Shown: positions 26,756 to 36,061, numbered from the stretch's first letter. The stretch is DNA of 64,000 bases from Burkholderiales bacterium RIFCSPLOWO2_12_FULL_61_40 (GCA_001770935.1 MESI01000090.1:21060-85059); one strand, 5' to 3'. Made by a program: numbers and translations. The notes: generated by a model from the letters alone, not told the origin.

Positions 26756-26980
26756 TTAGGCGATCCGCTCTTTGCTATTGCACGCCCGCAATTGACGATT
26801 GTTTGCCACTATGGCGTAGGCGCACACAGTGGAGCCGTTGAGTGGCCCCTTGCTGGCTACGCCGCTGACTAAGGTAGGACTGGTGGATGCGGTCGTTCCG
26901 CCACCGCCGCCGCACCCATAAATGGCCAGCATTCCCGCGCCTGCGATGGCAAGCGAGAGCCTTTTTAGTGCAATTTTCAT
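26756..26980 (-). pseudogene. Truncated lipoprotein gene fragment
   Basis: From ATG 26980 the frame gives 74 residues: a lipoprotein signal with lipobox 'AIYGC' near residue 20, a Gly run, and 'TLVSGVASKGPLNGSTVCAY', a pattern that normally opens a carboxypeptidase-regulatory-like beta-sandwich in much longer surface lipoproteins. It stops soon afterwards with no continuation seen in other frames. It is most simply a 5' remnant of a larger gene at the edge of the accessory block, though a small lipoprotein is possible. Confidence 0.45.
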
Positions 26981-27170
26981 AAATTCCCTGCGAATTGTTT
27001 TGGAAACAGGTGGTCGGTAAATTGGGGGGATGAGCACCCTGACCTGTCTCACAAATGTGATCGAACGGCTGAAATAGCGCCATCCCATGAATATGGGATG
27101 CAACGGCATAGCCAGCGCAGGCGCCTGCGGCTATGCTTGCCCGCAGGTTTAATACAACAAGGCAAAGCAA

Positions 27171-27839
27171 GTGTGGCGTGTACTGGTAGTTGAGGATGAC
27201 CCGCAGATGCGGGATTTTTTTTCGGACAGCGTGTCGCGCTGCGCCCAGCTGCAACTGGCCGCGAGCGTCGGCACCGTGACCGAGGCTAAAACCTGGCTGG
27301 ATGAAGATACGAGTCCGGTCGATGTGCTGCTTACCGATCTGGGGCTGCCCGACGGCAGCGGGCTCGAAGTCATCCGCCACGCCACGCGGCTGAACCCGGC
27401 CTGCGAGCCACTGGTGATCTCGATGTTTGGCGACGAAGACAACGTACTGGCCAGTATCGAGGCGGGTGCCTTGGGCTACATCCACAAGGATTCCACGCCC
27501 GACGACATTGCCCAGACCATTCTTGACATGCGGGCGGGTGCCTCCCCCATTTCACCCATGATCGCGCGCCGGGTGCTGGCCAAGTACCAGTCTGACCGGC
27601 GACAGCAGGACCGGGCCACGCCCCCCGTGCCGCGTGGTTTGCTGTCGCCACGCGAGCAAGAGGTTCTGGCCTTGATTTCACGCGGCTTTTCTTACGCGGA
27701 AATCGCCCGTTTACAGGCTTTGAGCGTGCATACCGTGCAGACGCATATCAAAAACCTCTATGGAAAGTTGTCCGTGCACTCCCGAAGCGAGGCGGTGTTC
27801 GAGGCCACACGCATGGGGTTTCTGGTGCGGCACGACTGA
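27171..27839 (+). CDS. NarL/FixJ-family response regulator
   Basis: The protein has 222 residues from GTG 27171. The receiver domain (1-120) has acidic residues 'VVEDD' and the phospho-acceptor Asp in 'LLTDLGLPDGSG' near residue 48, Lys in 'YIHKDSTPDD', and a LuxR-type helix-turn-helix (155-215, 'LSPREQEVLALISRGFSYAEIA'). It is a DNA-binding transcription regulator. The stop is one base before the ATG of the partner histidine kinase gene, so the two form an obvious two-component pair. Targets are unknown; the exported cassette lies divergently upstream. Confidence 0.93.
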   Translation: MWRVLVVEDDPQMRDFFSDSVSRCAQLQLAASVGTVTEAKTWLDEDTSPVDVLLTDLGLPDGSGLEVIRHATRLNPACEPLVISMFGDEDNVLASIEAGALGYIHKDSTPDDIAQTILDMRAGASPISPMIARRVLAKYQSDRRQQDRATPPVPRGLLSPREQEVLALISRGFSYAEIARLQALSVHTVQTHIKNLYGKLSVHSRSEAVFEATRMGFLVRHD

Positions 27840-27840
27840 C

Positions 27841-29688
27841 ATGAGCTATTTCGTCGGGCTGGGGCTGTTGTTCGCCTGCCTACTCGTGCAGGCGCAAGGC
27901 CTCAGCATGGAGTTACGCGAGGCGCAAGCTGCGGTGACGGTGCTGGGCCAGACGACAAACCAGACGGTTACCCTGCCCTACCACTGGGACCGCCGCCATG
28001 TGGGCGTGCCAGGCGAGGCCACTTTCGAGCTGCCATTCAAGCTGCGGGAAGTGCCAACCGCCCCCTTCGGCCTGTACCTGCCCCGGCTGGGCAATGCCTA
28101 TGAAATCTGGCTCAACGGCACGCTGTTGCAGCGCAATGGCGACTTGGCGCACTTCAATGGCGCGGATTTCGCCAAGGTGCCACGCTACATCGTGATTTCG
28201 CCAGGCCTGCTGCGCACCAGCAATCTGTTTCGCGTGCACATTCGCGCCGATGTGGGTCGCCGCGGGGGCTTGGCAGCGTTGACCCTGGGGCCGGTCGAGG
28301 CGGTGTATCCACTCTATCTGCATGACTACCGCTGGCGCTACATGGGCACGCTGGTCGTGGTGATCCTGGGGCTGCTGATCGGTGGGGTGGCGCTGGCCTT
28401 GTGGGTGACCCAGGTGGATACAAGCGCTCCCAGCCGGTCCCGGCGCGACCGGCTGTACCTGCTGGCGAGTCTGGCGGAGTTGTGCTGGACGATCAGCATC
28501 AGCGACACCCTCATCGAGAACCCACCGATCCCTTGGCCATGGTGGGGCATCACCGCGATTGTGGCGATGGCGATGTGGGCGTGCTGCATGGCCTTGTTTT
28601 GCGTCGAGGTGGCTGGCTGGAGCAGGCTGCGTGCGGTCCGTTGGCTGCGCCCTTGGTTGGCGTTGTTGCTGGTGACGGGTTGTGTCGGCGGCACGGGTGC
28701 GCTGGTGTACGGTTACCCGGTCGCGCTGACGCTGTGGTACATGGTCTTTGCGCTGACTTTCCTGTTTTTTGTTCCCTTGTTCCTCTGGAAGGCGGCGCGC
28801 GGTGCGTCCTTGCCCCACAAAATGGTGGCTGCTGCGGTGCTGTTGAATACGCTGGTGGGCTTGCGCGATTTGTATATGTTCCGCATCAGTTCAACGTACG
28901 GGGGCAACACCTTTCTGCGTTACAGCTCGGTGTTGTTTGGACTGACACTGGGCTACATCGTGATCACGCGGTTCCATGCCGCCAGCGGCCAGGCGCGCGA
29001 CCTTTTGGCCAATTTGGCGGCACGCGTGCAGCAGAAAGAGCAGGAGCTTGCGCAGAGCTACCAGCGGGTGGAACAACTCGCCCGCGAACAGGAACGCACG
29101 GCCGAACGCACCCGCATCCTGCGCGACATGCATGATGGCGTAGGTTCGCACATCAGCACGGCCATCCGCCAGCTCGAATCCGGGCGGGCCAGCCAGGGCG
29201 AGGTGCTGCACACCCTGCGCGATTCGCTGGACCAGCTCAAGCTCTCGATCGACGCCATGCATCTGCCACCGGGCGACATCACAGCCTTGCTGGCCAACCT
29301 GCGCTACCGGTTGGAGCCGCGCCTCAAGGCCTCCGACATCGCGTTGCAATGGGATGTGGACCTGCTCCCGCCGCTGACCCGGCTTGATGACAAGGCCATG
29401 CGGCACCTGCAGTTCATGGTCTTTGAAGCGCTGTCCAACGTGCTGCAGCATGCGCATGCCAGCGTACTGCGTATCGAACTGCGCAGCTCCCATGCGGGTG
29501 GCGCGCGGCTTCGGGTGATTGACAACGGCACCGGCTTCGAGCCTGAGCGGGTGCAGCGCAGGGGTTTGAGCTCGCTGCGCGAGCGGGCCGCTGCCATCGA
29601 AGCGGGGCTGCTGATCACGAGCGCCCCTGGCAACACCGTGGTGGAGATCATGCTGGAGTCACCTACAGCACATGGCTCACCAGTTTGA
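27841..29688 (+). CDS. 7TM-type sensor histidine kinase, partner of the adjacent regulator
   Basis: The protein has 615 residues from ATG 27841. A signal peptide is followed by a periplasmic beta-rich domain (about 25-160, 'LPRLGNAYEIWLNG') resembling the 7TMR-DISM extracellular type. Then come about seven membrane helices (165-385), a coiled coil and a dimerisation domain with phospho-acceptor His near residue 430 ('RDMHDGVGSHIS'). The C-terminal ATPase domain has 'NVLQHAHAS' and 'DNGTGF'. The short H-box is of the NarX/DesK class, matching the NarL-type regulator upstream. The last 26 bases overlap the convergent CoA ligase/GNAT gene. Confidence 0.92.
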   Translation: MSYFVGLGLLFACLLVQAQGLSMELREAQAAVTVLGQTTNQTVTLPYHWDRRHVGVPGEATFELPFKLREVPTAPFGLYLPRLGNAYEIWLNGTLLQRNGDLAHFNGADFAKVPRYIVISPGLLRTSNLFRVHIRADVGRRGGLAALTLGPVEAVYPLYLHDYRWRYMGTLVVVILGLLIGGVALALWVTQVDTSAPSRSRRDRLYLLASLAELCWTISISDTLIENPPIPWPWWGITAIVAMAMWACCMALFCVEVAGWSRLRAVRWLRPWLALLLVTGCVGGTGALVYGYPVALTLWYMVFALTFLFFVPLFLWKAARGASLPHKMVAAAVLLNTLVGLRDLYMFRISSTYGGNTFLRYSSVLFGLTLGYIVITRFHAASGQARDLLANLAARVQQKEQELAQSYQRVEQLAREQERTAERTRILRDMHDGVGSHISTAIRQLESGRASQGEVLHTLRDSLDQLKLSIDAMHLPPGDITALLANLRYRLEPRLKASDIALQWDVDLLPPLTRLDDKAMRHLQFMVFEALSNVLQHAHASVLRIELRSSHAGGARLRVIDNGTGFEPERVQRRGLSSLRERAAAIEAGLLITSAPGNTVVEIMLESPTAHGSPV

Positions 29689-32341
29689 AATCCGCGTCTT
29701 CCACAAAAGTCTTGACCGTGAAGCCCAGGCTGCGCATCAGCTTGAGCATGGTGGGGTTGTTGGCCAGCACCAGGCCTTCGATCTCGGTCAGGCCTTTTTC
29801 GCGGGCGAAGTCCATGATGGACAGCATCAGGCGTGAGCCCAGGCCCTTGCCCTTGAAATCGTCCGCCACCACCAGCGAGAACTCGCAGGTGGTGCGGTCG
29901 GGGTTGGTGATGTAGCGCGACACACCCACCACACGGTTCACCTCGGTGGTCTCGCCATCGGCGCCCGTCTGTGGCTCCCGAATGATCGCCACCAGCGCCA
30001 TCTCGCGGTCGTAGTCGATCAGGGTGAAGCGCGAGAGCAAGGTGGCGGGCAGCTCCTGGATGCTGGAGACAAAGCGGAAGTAGCGGCTCTCGGGCGAGAG
30101 GTGGCGCACAAACTCCTGCAACATGGTGGCGTCATCGGGGTGTACCGGCCGCACCGTATATTCCCCGCCCCCGTGCAAGGGCCACACCTGCTCATGCTGC
30201 GAGGGATACGGCAGGATCGCCAAGTGGTTGTAATGGCGCATGGAAGGCGGCGCACTGTCCACCACAATGCGCGCATCCACCGCCACGGCGCCGGACTCGT
30301 CCACGATGATGGGGTTGATGTCCATCTCGCGCAGCTGCGGCAGCTCACACACCATCTCCGACACCCGCAACAGCACCTGTTCCAGCGCCTCCATATTGAC
30401 GGGCGCCGCGCCGCGCCACTCGCCCAGGGTTTCGGCCACGCGGGCGCGCTCGATCAGGCGGCGCGCCAGAAACTGGTTGAGCGGGGGCAGCTCCATGGCC
30501 CGGTCGTTGATCAGCTCGATCATGGTGCCGCCGGCGCCAAAGGCAATCACCGGGCCGAAGGGATCGTCGGTCACCAGGCCAATGTAGATTTCGCGCCCGC
30601 GCTTTTGGGAGGACATGTTCTGGATGGTCACGCCGTTGATGCGCGCCGTGGGCTGCAAGCGGGCCACCGCCTGCACCATCTCCACATACGCATCCCGCAC
30701 GCCCACGGCATTGAGCACGTTGAGCACCACGCCCTGCACGTCCGACTTGTGGCTGATGTCGGGCGAGTCGATCTTCAGCGCCACGGGATAACCCAGCTGG
30801 GTGGCGATCATGATGGCTTCGGTCACACTGCGCGCCAATATGGTCCTGGTCACCGGAATATGGAAGGCCGCCAGCAGCGCCTTGGACTCCATCTCGGTCA
30901 GCACCTTGCGCCGCTCGGCCAGCACGCTTTCCACCAGCATGCGGGCGCCCTCCACATCGGGCTGGGCCAACTCCGACAGCGGCGGCGGTGTTTGCTGCAG
31001 CAACTGCTGGTTTTGGTAGAACTTGGAAATATTGCCAAAGGCCCCGACGGCCGCCTCGGGCGTGCGGAAGGTGGAAATCGCCGCCTCGTTCAGAATTCTC
31101 CGGGCCTCGCCCACGCTGGAGTCTCCCATCCAGCAGGTCAGCAGCGGTTTGCCCATGCGCTGGTTGCTCTCCACCAGTGCACGGGCAATGGCGGCACCGT
31201 CGGTGCCCACTTTGGGGGAGTAGATGGCCAGCACACCGTCAATCTGGGGCGCTTTGCCGACGGCTTCCACCGCCGCCTGGAAATGCGCGGGGGCGGCGTC
31301 TTCTGACACGTCGATCAGGTCGCACAAGGACGCCAGGGGCGACAGCTGCGGTTTCAGCGCTTGCGCCTGTTCACCGGTGAGGCAGCCCAACTCCAAATGG
31401 ATCTCACTGATCCAGTCGGCCGCCAGCACGCCGGGGCCGCCGCCGTTGGTGACAATCGCCAGCCTTCGCCCCACCGGACGGTAGCGCGCAGCCAGTCCTT
31501 TGGCAGCCGAGAACAGTTGCACAAAAGAGCGCACCCGCACCGCACCGGCACGGCGCAAGGCGGCATCAAACACATCGTCACTGCCCACAATGGCGCCCGA
31601 ATGGGTGAGCGCGGCCTGGTTGCCCGCCTGTTGGCGTCCGGCCTTGAGCACGATCACGGGTTTGGCGTTGGCGGCGGCGCGCAACGCGCTCATGAAGCGG
31701 CGCGCGTTGCGGATACCTTCCAGATACACCACGATGCTGTGGGTTTGGGCGTCGGCCGCCAGAAAGTCCAGCACCTGGGCCATGTCCACCGCGGTATTGG
31801 GTCCCAGCGACACCACGGTGGAAAAGCCCACCGCGTTTTTCTTCGCCCAGTCCAGGATCGACGCGGTCAGCGCGCCCGACTGCGACACCAGGGCCAGCGG
31901 GCCGTTGGCGCACAAGTCACCCGCTATGCTGGCATTGAGCTGCAGTTGCGGGCGCTGAAAGCCCAGGCAGTTGGGCCCCAGCAGGTGCACGCCGTCGCGC
32001 CGGGCAATTTTGTGCAGCTCGGCCGCTTGGGGTGCGTCCACCCCGCTGGAAATCACCAGTGCCGCGCGGCACTTGATGCGCCCGGCAATCTCCAGGGCCG
32101 AAGCCACCTCGGCCGCTGGCACCGCAATGATGGCCAGATCGGCCTGGGTATGGGCCAGGTCCGCCAGGGTGCCGCTGAAATGGATGTCCATAAAAATCAG
32201 CGTGCCGACAAAGCGCTGTGCCCGCAGGGCGCTGTGCAAGGCCTGTGCTTGCGCGGTCTGCGAAGCGGGGTCGTCCGCCTGGCCTGCAAAAACCGCGATG
32301 GAGTTGGGCGAAAAAAGAGGGGAAAGAAAATGCTTGTCCAT
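29663..32341 (-). CDS. ADP-forming acyl-CoA synthetase-like/GNAT acetyltransferase (PatZ-like)
   Basis: The protein has 892 residues with the architecture of the protein lysine acetyltransferases PatZ/YfiQ (886 in E. coli). A CoA-binding Rossmann domain (about 10-135) is followed by a succinyl-CoA-ligase-like domain (150-460), an ATP-grasp domain (480-695) and a C-terminal GNAT domain (730-885, acetyl-CoA loop 'DDFKGKGLGSRLMLSIMDFA'). PatZ acetylates metabolic enzymes such as acetyl-CoA synthetase; other members of the architecture are true acetate-CoA ligases. 'ALTHSGAIVGSDD' near residue 240 retains a His that matters for ligase chemistry, so both roles remain possible. Confidence 0.9.
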   Translation of the reverse strand: MDKHFLSPLFSPNSIAVFAGQADDPASQTAQAQALHSALRAQRFVGTLIFMDIHFSGTLADLAHTQADLAIIAVPAAEVASALEIAGRIKCRAALVISSGVDAPQAAELHKIARRDGVHLLGPNCLGFQRPQLQLNASIAGDLCANGPLALVSQSGALTASILDWAKKNAVGFSTVVSLGPNTAVDMAQVLDFLAADAQTHSIVVYLEGIRNARRFMSALRAAANAKPVIVLKAGRQQAGNQAALTHSGAIVGSDDVFDAALRRAGAVRVRSFVQLFSAAKGLAARYRPVGRRLAIVTNGGGPGVLAADWISEIHLELGCLTGEQAQALKPQLSPLASLCDLIDVSEDAAPAHFQAAVEAVGKAPQIDGVLAIYSPKVGTDGAAIARALVESNQRMGKPLLTCWMGDSSVGEARRILNEAAISTFRTPEAAVGAFGNISKFYQNQQLLQQTPPPLSELAQPDVEGARMLVESVLAERRKVLTEMESKALLAAFHIPVTRTILARSVTEAIMIATQLGYPVALKIDSPDISHKSDVQGVVLNVLNAVGVRDAYVEMVQAVARLQPTARINGVTIQNMSSQKRGREIYIGLVTDDPFGPVIAFGAGGTMIELINDRAMELPPLNQFLARRLIERARVAETLGEWRGAAPVNMEALEQVLLRVSEMVCELPQLREMDINPIIVDESGAVAVDARIVVDSAPPSMRHYNHLAILPYPSQHEQVWPLHGGGEYTVRPVHPDDATMLQEFVRHLSPESRYFRFVSSIQELPATLLSRFTLIDYDREMALVAIIREPQTGADGETTEVNRVVGVSRYITNPDRTTCEFSLVVADDFKGKGLGSRLMLSIMDFAREKGLTEIEGLVLANNPTMLKLMRSLGFTVKTFVEDADFKLVSHVL

Positions 32342-32442
32342 ACGGGTTCCAGCGGAGAAATGCGATTATTGCGATGCAACATACGCATTTTGCGCTACCT
32401 GGCCTCGACTTGCCTCAATAATTCTTACGATATTCTTACCCC

Positions 32443-33684
32443 ATGAAGCCCCCAATCCGCCGCATCGCCCACCTCGACATGGACGCCTTTTATGCGTCCG
32501 TCGAGTTGCTGCGCTACCCGCAGCTCAAGGGGCTGCCGGTGGTGATTGGCGGCGGGCGCCGGGCGCAGGACGAGGCCTTGCGTGAACAACTGGGCGGGCG
32601 GGCCCTGCACGAGATCGGCATCAGTGAATTCCCCGTGCTCAAGGACTACACCGGCCGGGGCGTCATCACCACCGCCACCTACGCGGCGCGCCAGTTTGGC
32701 GTGGGCTCTGCGCTGGGGCTGATGAAGGCCGCCAAGCTGTGCCCGCAGGCGATTTTGCTGCCGGTGGACTTCGCCGAATACCGCCACTACTCGCGCGCGT
32801 TCAAAGCCATCATCACCGACATTGCCCCGCTGATGGAGGACCGGGGGGTGGACGAGGTCTACATCGACTTCACCGAGGTCCCCGGCGGCCAGCGCGAAGG
32901 CGGGCGGGTGCTGGCGCGCCTGATCCAGAAAGCGATTTTTGACCAGACAGGCCTGACCTGCTCGGTGGGCGTGGCGCCCAACAAGCTGCTGGCAAAAATG
33001 GCCAGCGAATTCAACAAGCCCAACGGCATCTCCATCGTGCAGGAGGAAGAGCTGGAGGGAAAAATCTGGCCACTGGCCTGCCGCAAAATCAACGGCATTG
33101 GCCCCAAGGCCGATGAAAAGCTGCAAACCCACGGCATCCAGACCATAGGCCAACTGGCCCAGCGCCCGCTGGACTGGCTGGTGCGCACCTTTGGCAACAA
33201 AACCGGCGCCTGGCTGTTTGAGGCCTCCCACGGCCGGGATGCGCGTCCGGTGGTCACGGAGAGTGAACCGGTGAGCATGAGCCGGGAAACCACCTTTGAC
33301 CGCGACCTGCACGCGGTGCGCGACAAAGCCGAGCTGGGCCAGATTTTTACCACCCTGTGTGAGCAGGTGGCGGCCGACCTGCAGCGCAAGGGGTATGTGG
33401 GCAAGACCATTGGCATCAAGCTGCGTTTTGACGATTTCAAGAGCGTGACCCGCGACCTGACCCTGGCGCACCACACCTCAGACGCCAAAACCATCCGCCA
33501 GGCGGCAGGCCAATGCCTCAAGCGCGCCCCCTTGACCCGGCGCCTGCGCCTGCTGGGGGTGCGCGTGGGGGCGCTGGTGCGTGCCGAACACGCTGATGTT
33601 TATAAGCAAAATAAGGCTACAGCCCCCGTGGAATATGCGCAAGCAGCTACCAAATCAATAGCAAAAACCGGACAGCTTTTTTAA
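32443..33684 (+). CDS. dinB: DNA polymerase IV (Y-family, translesion)
   Basis: The protein has 413 residues. The Y-family palm motifs are intact: 'AHLDMDAFYASVE' (first metal Asp), 'DRGVDEVYIDFTE' (catalytic Asp-Glu region) and 'GVAPNKLLAKMAS'. It copies damaged templates as part of stress tolerance. The C-terminus is unusual: residues about 387-409 ('YKQNKATAPVEYAQAATKSI') are encoded by a dispersed repeat inserted after the little-finger domain and before the terminal 'GQLF', which resembles a beta-clamp-binding tail. No LexA box was identified upstream. Confidence 0.95.
   Translation: MKPPIRRIAHLDMDAFYASVELLRYPQLKGLPVVIGGGRRAQDEALREQLGGRALHEIGISEFPVLKDYTGRGVITTATYAARQFGVGSALGLMKAAKLCPQAILLPVDFAEYRHYSRAFKAIITDIAPLMEDRGVDEVYIDFTEVPGGQREGGRVLARLIQKAIFDQTGLTCSVGVAPNKLLAKMASEFNKPNGISIVQEEELEGKIWPLACRKINGIGPKADEKLQTHGIQTIGQLAQRPLDWLVRTFGNKTGAWLFEASHGRDARPVVTESEPVSMSRETTFDRDLHAVRDKAELGQIFTTLCEQVAADLQRKGYVGKTIGIKLRFDDFKSVTRDLTLAHHTSDAKTIRQAAGQCLKRAPLTRRLRLLGVRVGALVRAEHADVYKQNKATAPVEYAQAATKSIAKTGQLF
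33601..33667 (+). repeat. Dispersed GCTA-N9-TAGC element, copy B (3' end of dinB)
   Basis: This segment matches copy A in waaA at most positions when both are read in the gene direction: AAGCAAAA, GGCT, AGCCCCCGTGGAAT, GCGCAAGCAGCTA, then the 17-base hairpin GCTA-N9-TAGC (33646-33662). It is AT-rich relative to the surrounding gene and stays in frame. Confidence 0.85.
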
Positions 33685-33830
33685 AAAATCCCGATGCCGC
33701 CACTCAGGCGAGTGCCGATGTCATCCAGGTGGTTGGCAATGTGCAGCGTGGGGGTCCGCGCAAAATCGTCCAGCGATGGGTTTCCGCACGGAAATATGTC
33801 CGCAGGTCTGTTGGGTGTAAGGAGTTGCAC
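33681..33830 (-). CDS. Possible small ORF or gene-end remnant, unknown
   Basis: GTG 33830 opens 49 codons ending 'TLHIANHLDDIGTRLSGGIG' and a TAA that overlaps the dinB stop region on the other strand. The residue composition looks protein-like and it fills most of the gap between dinB and the GGDEF-EAL gene. There is no ribosome site and no recognised family; it could be a genuine small gene, the 3' end of a lost gene, or chance. Confidence 0.25.
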   Translation of the reverse strand: MQLLTPNRPADIFPCGNPSLDDFARTPTLHIANHLDDIGTRLSGGIGIF

Positions 33831-33833
33831 GCT

Positions 33834-33858
33834 ATAAACGCTTACATTGAGCGTTTAT
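33834..33858. promoter_or_regulatory. 9-bp perfect inverted repeat upstream of the GGDEF-EAL gene
   Basis: ATAAACGCT (33834-33842) and AGCGTTTAT (33850-33858) flank a seven-base spacer. The AT-rich palindrome, 74 bases before the GGDEF-EAL ATG and just upstream of the small minus-strand ORF, looks like an operator for a dimeric regulator. A factor-independent terminator is less likely because no T-run follows on either strand. Confidence 0.45.
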
Positions 33859-33931
33859 TCTTAAACTCACCCTGAGAATTGGCTTTCATGCGCATGCGTC
33901 TTCCGGTCACCCAGCAGGTGCACTCCCGTCC

Positions 33932-36061
33932 ATGACTCCACACCCCGTGCCCACCGCATCGGCCTTGCTGGCAGAAGACCAACGCCTGCGCGATCTGGTG
34001 GACTCGACCGACGGCATCATCTGGGAGGCCGACGCCCTGACTTTCACCAACACCTTCATCAGCAAGAGCGCCGAGCGCCTGCTGGGTTATACGGTGCAGG
34101 AATGGATGGAGCCCGACTTCTGGAAAAACCATATCTACCCGCCCGACCGTGAACAGGCCATCGCCTATGCCACGGCGCAGACCGCTCGCCTGCAGAACCA
34201 TGCTTTCGAATACCGCTTCATGGCCAAAGACGGACGACTGGTGTGGCTGCACGACAGCACCAAGGTGGTCATTGAAAACGGCAAACCACGCTGGTTGCGG
34301 GGCTTTCTGCTCGACATCACCCAGCACAAACTGGCGGAGCAGCAGCGCATTGAAGGCCAGGCCGCACTGCGCGAAGCGGCCCTGCACACCCAAACCATTC
34401 TGGACCACATGGTGGATGGTGTCATCACCATCGATGCCAAGGGGCGGATGGAATCGTTCAACAAGGCCGCCAGCCGCATGTTTGGCTACGCCCCCGAGGA
34501 GGTGCTGGGGCGCAACGTCAATATGCTGATGCCCGAACCCCACCACAGCCAGCACGACGGCTACCTGCAGCACTACCACATGACCGGCGAGGCACGGGTC
34601 ATGGGCGCGCCGCGCGAGGTGGAAGGGCGCCGCCGGGACGGCAGCCTGTTTCCCATGAGCCTGTCCATTTCCAAGATTGCGCGCGGCGGGCAACCCATTT
34701 TCATCGGCCTGGTGCGCGATGTCACCGAACGGCGCCAGTACGAGGACGAAATCCGCCGCCTGGCCTTTTACGACCCGCTAACCGGGCTGGCCAACCGGCG
34801 CCTGTTGATGGACCGGCTCAAACACGCCATCGTCACCTCGGACCGCAGCGGCCAGCACGGGGCCCTGATGTTTCTGGACCTGGACCACTTCAAGCTGCTC
34901 AATGACAGCCTGGGCCACGACGTGGGAGATTTGTTGCTGCAGCAAGTCGCCGCACGCCTGCAGTCCTGCGTGCGGGAGGTCGACAGCGTGGCGCGCCTGG
35001 GGGGTGATGAATTTGTGGTGCTGCTGGAAGGTTTGAGCCCCTTTCCCCATGAAGCCGCAGCCCAAAGCGAGGTGATCGCACTCAAAATCCTGGACGCCCT
35101 GGGCCAGGCCTACACCCTGCGCCAGCACAACCACAGCAGCACCCCCAGTATTGGCATTGTGCTGTTCATGCACGGCCATGAAACCATGGACGACGTGCTC
35201 AAGAAGGCCGACGTGGCCATGTACCAGGCCAAGGCGGCGGGCCGCAACACGGTGCGCTTTTTTGACCCCGCCATGCAGGCCACGGCATCGGCCCACGCCG
35301 AACTCGCCAAAGACATGCGCCATGGCCTGGTGAAAGACGAGTTTGTGCTGCATTACCAGATTCAGGTGCAGATCAACGAGCATGGAGCGACGGTGCCCAC
35401 GGGGGCCGAGGCGCTGGTGCGCTGGAACCACCCCACACGCGGGCTGGTGCCACCGGCCGAATTCATCCCGCTGGCCGAAGAGACCCACATCATTTTGCCC
35501 CTGGGCCAATGGGTGCTGGAGGCAGCCTGCGCCCAGTTGGTGGCCTGGTCGCAAGTGCCCGCCACGGCGCAATGGACCATGGCCGTCAACGTCAGCGCCT
35601 CCCAGTTTTCCCAGCCCGACTTTGTGGCCCACGTCGCCAACGCGCTGCGCAAAACCGGCGCCAACGCCCACCTGCTCAAACTCGAAATCACCGAAAGCAT
35701 GCTGATGGACGACGTGGAAGACATCATCGACAAAATGGGCGCCATCAAGGCCCATGGGGTGCGCATGTCGCTGGACGATTTTGGTACCGGTTATTCGTCT
35801 CTGTCCTGCCTCAAGCGCCTGCCGCTGGACCAGCTCAAAATCGACCAGTCCTTTGTGCGCGACCTGCTGACCGACCCCAACGACGCCATCATCGCCCGCA
35901 CCGTGGTGGCGCTGGGCCACAGCCTGGGCCTGAAAGTGATTGCCGAAGGGGTGGAAAGCGCCGAGCAGCGCGATATGCTGGCCGGCATGGGCTGTGATGC
36001 CTTTCAGGGCTACTACTTCGGGCGTCCGATGCCCGCCAGCGAACTGGCCCGGTTTTGTTGA
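33932..36061 (+). CDS. PAS-PAS-GGDEF-EAL cyclic-di-GMP protein
   Basis: This 709-residue soluble protein has PAS domains at about 15-135 ('DSTDGIIWEADALTFTNTF') and 150-270 ('MVDGVITIDAKGRMESFNKA', 'PEPHHSQHDGYLQHY'). A GGDEF domain (280-440) has intact 'GGDEF' near 358 and the RxxD site 'REVD'. A full EAL domain (450-705) has 'EALVRWNHP', 'NVSASQFSQPDF', 'DDFGTGYSSLSCLK' and 'KIDQSFV'. Both active sites look intact, so it may make or degrade c-di-GMP; PAS input probably sets the balance. It converges with the HD-GYP gene. Confidence 0.95.
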   Translation: MTPHPVPTASALLAEDQRLRDLVDSTDGIIWEADALTFTNTFISKSAERLLGYTVQEWMEPDFWKNHIYPPDREQAIAYATAQTARLQNHAFEYRFMAKDGRLVWLHDSTKVVIENGKPRWLRGFLLDITQHKLAEQQRIEGQAALREAALHTQTILDHMVDGVITIDAKGRMESFNKAASRMFGYAPEEVLGRNVNMLMPEPHHSQHDGYLQHYHMTGEARVMGAPREVEGRRRDGSLFPMSLSISKIARGGQPIFIGLVRDVTERRQYEDEIRRLAFYDPLTGLANRRLLMDRLKHAIVTSDRSGQHGALMFLDLDHFKLLNDSLGHDVGDLLLQQVAARLQSCVREVDSVARLGGDEFVVLLEGLSPFPHEAAAQSEVIALKILDALGQAYTLRQHNHSSTPSIGIVLFMHGHETMDDVLKKADVAMYQAKAAGRNTVRFFDPAMQATASAHAELAKDMRHGLVKDEFVLHYQIQVQINEHGATVPTGAEALVRWNHPTRGLVPPAEFIPLAEETHIILPLGQWVLEAACAQLVAWSQVPATAQWTMAVNVSASQFSQPDFVAHVANALRKTGANAHLLKLEITESMLMDDVEDIIDKMGAIKAHGVRMSLDDFGTGYSSLSCLKRLPLDQLKIDQSFVRDLLTDPNDAIIARTVVALGHSLGLKVIAEGVESAEQRDMLAGMGCDAFQGYYFGRPMPASELARFC

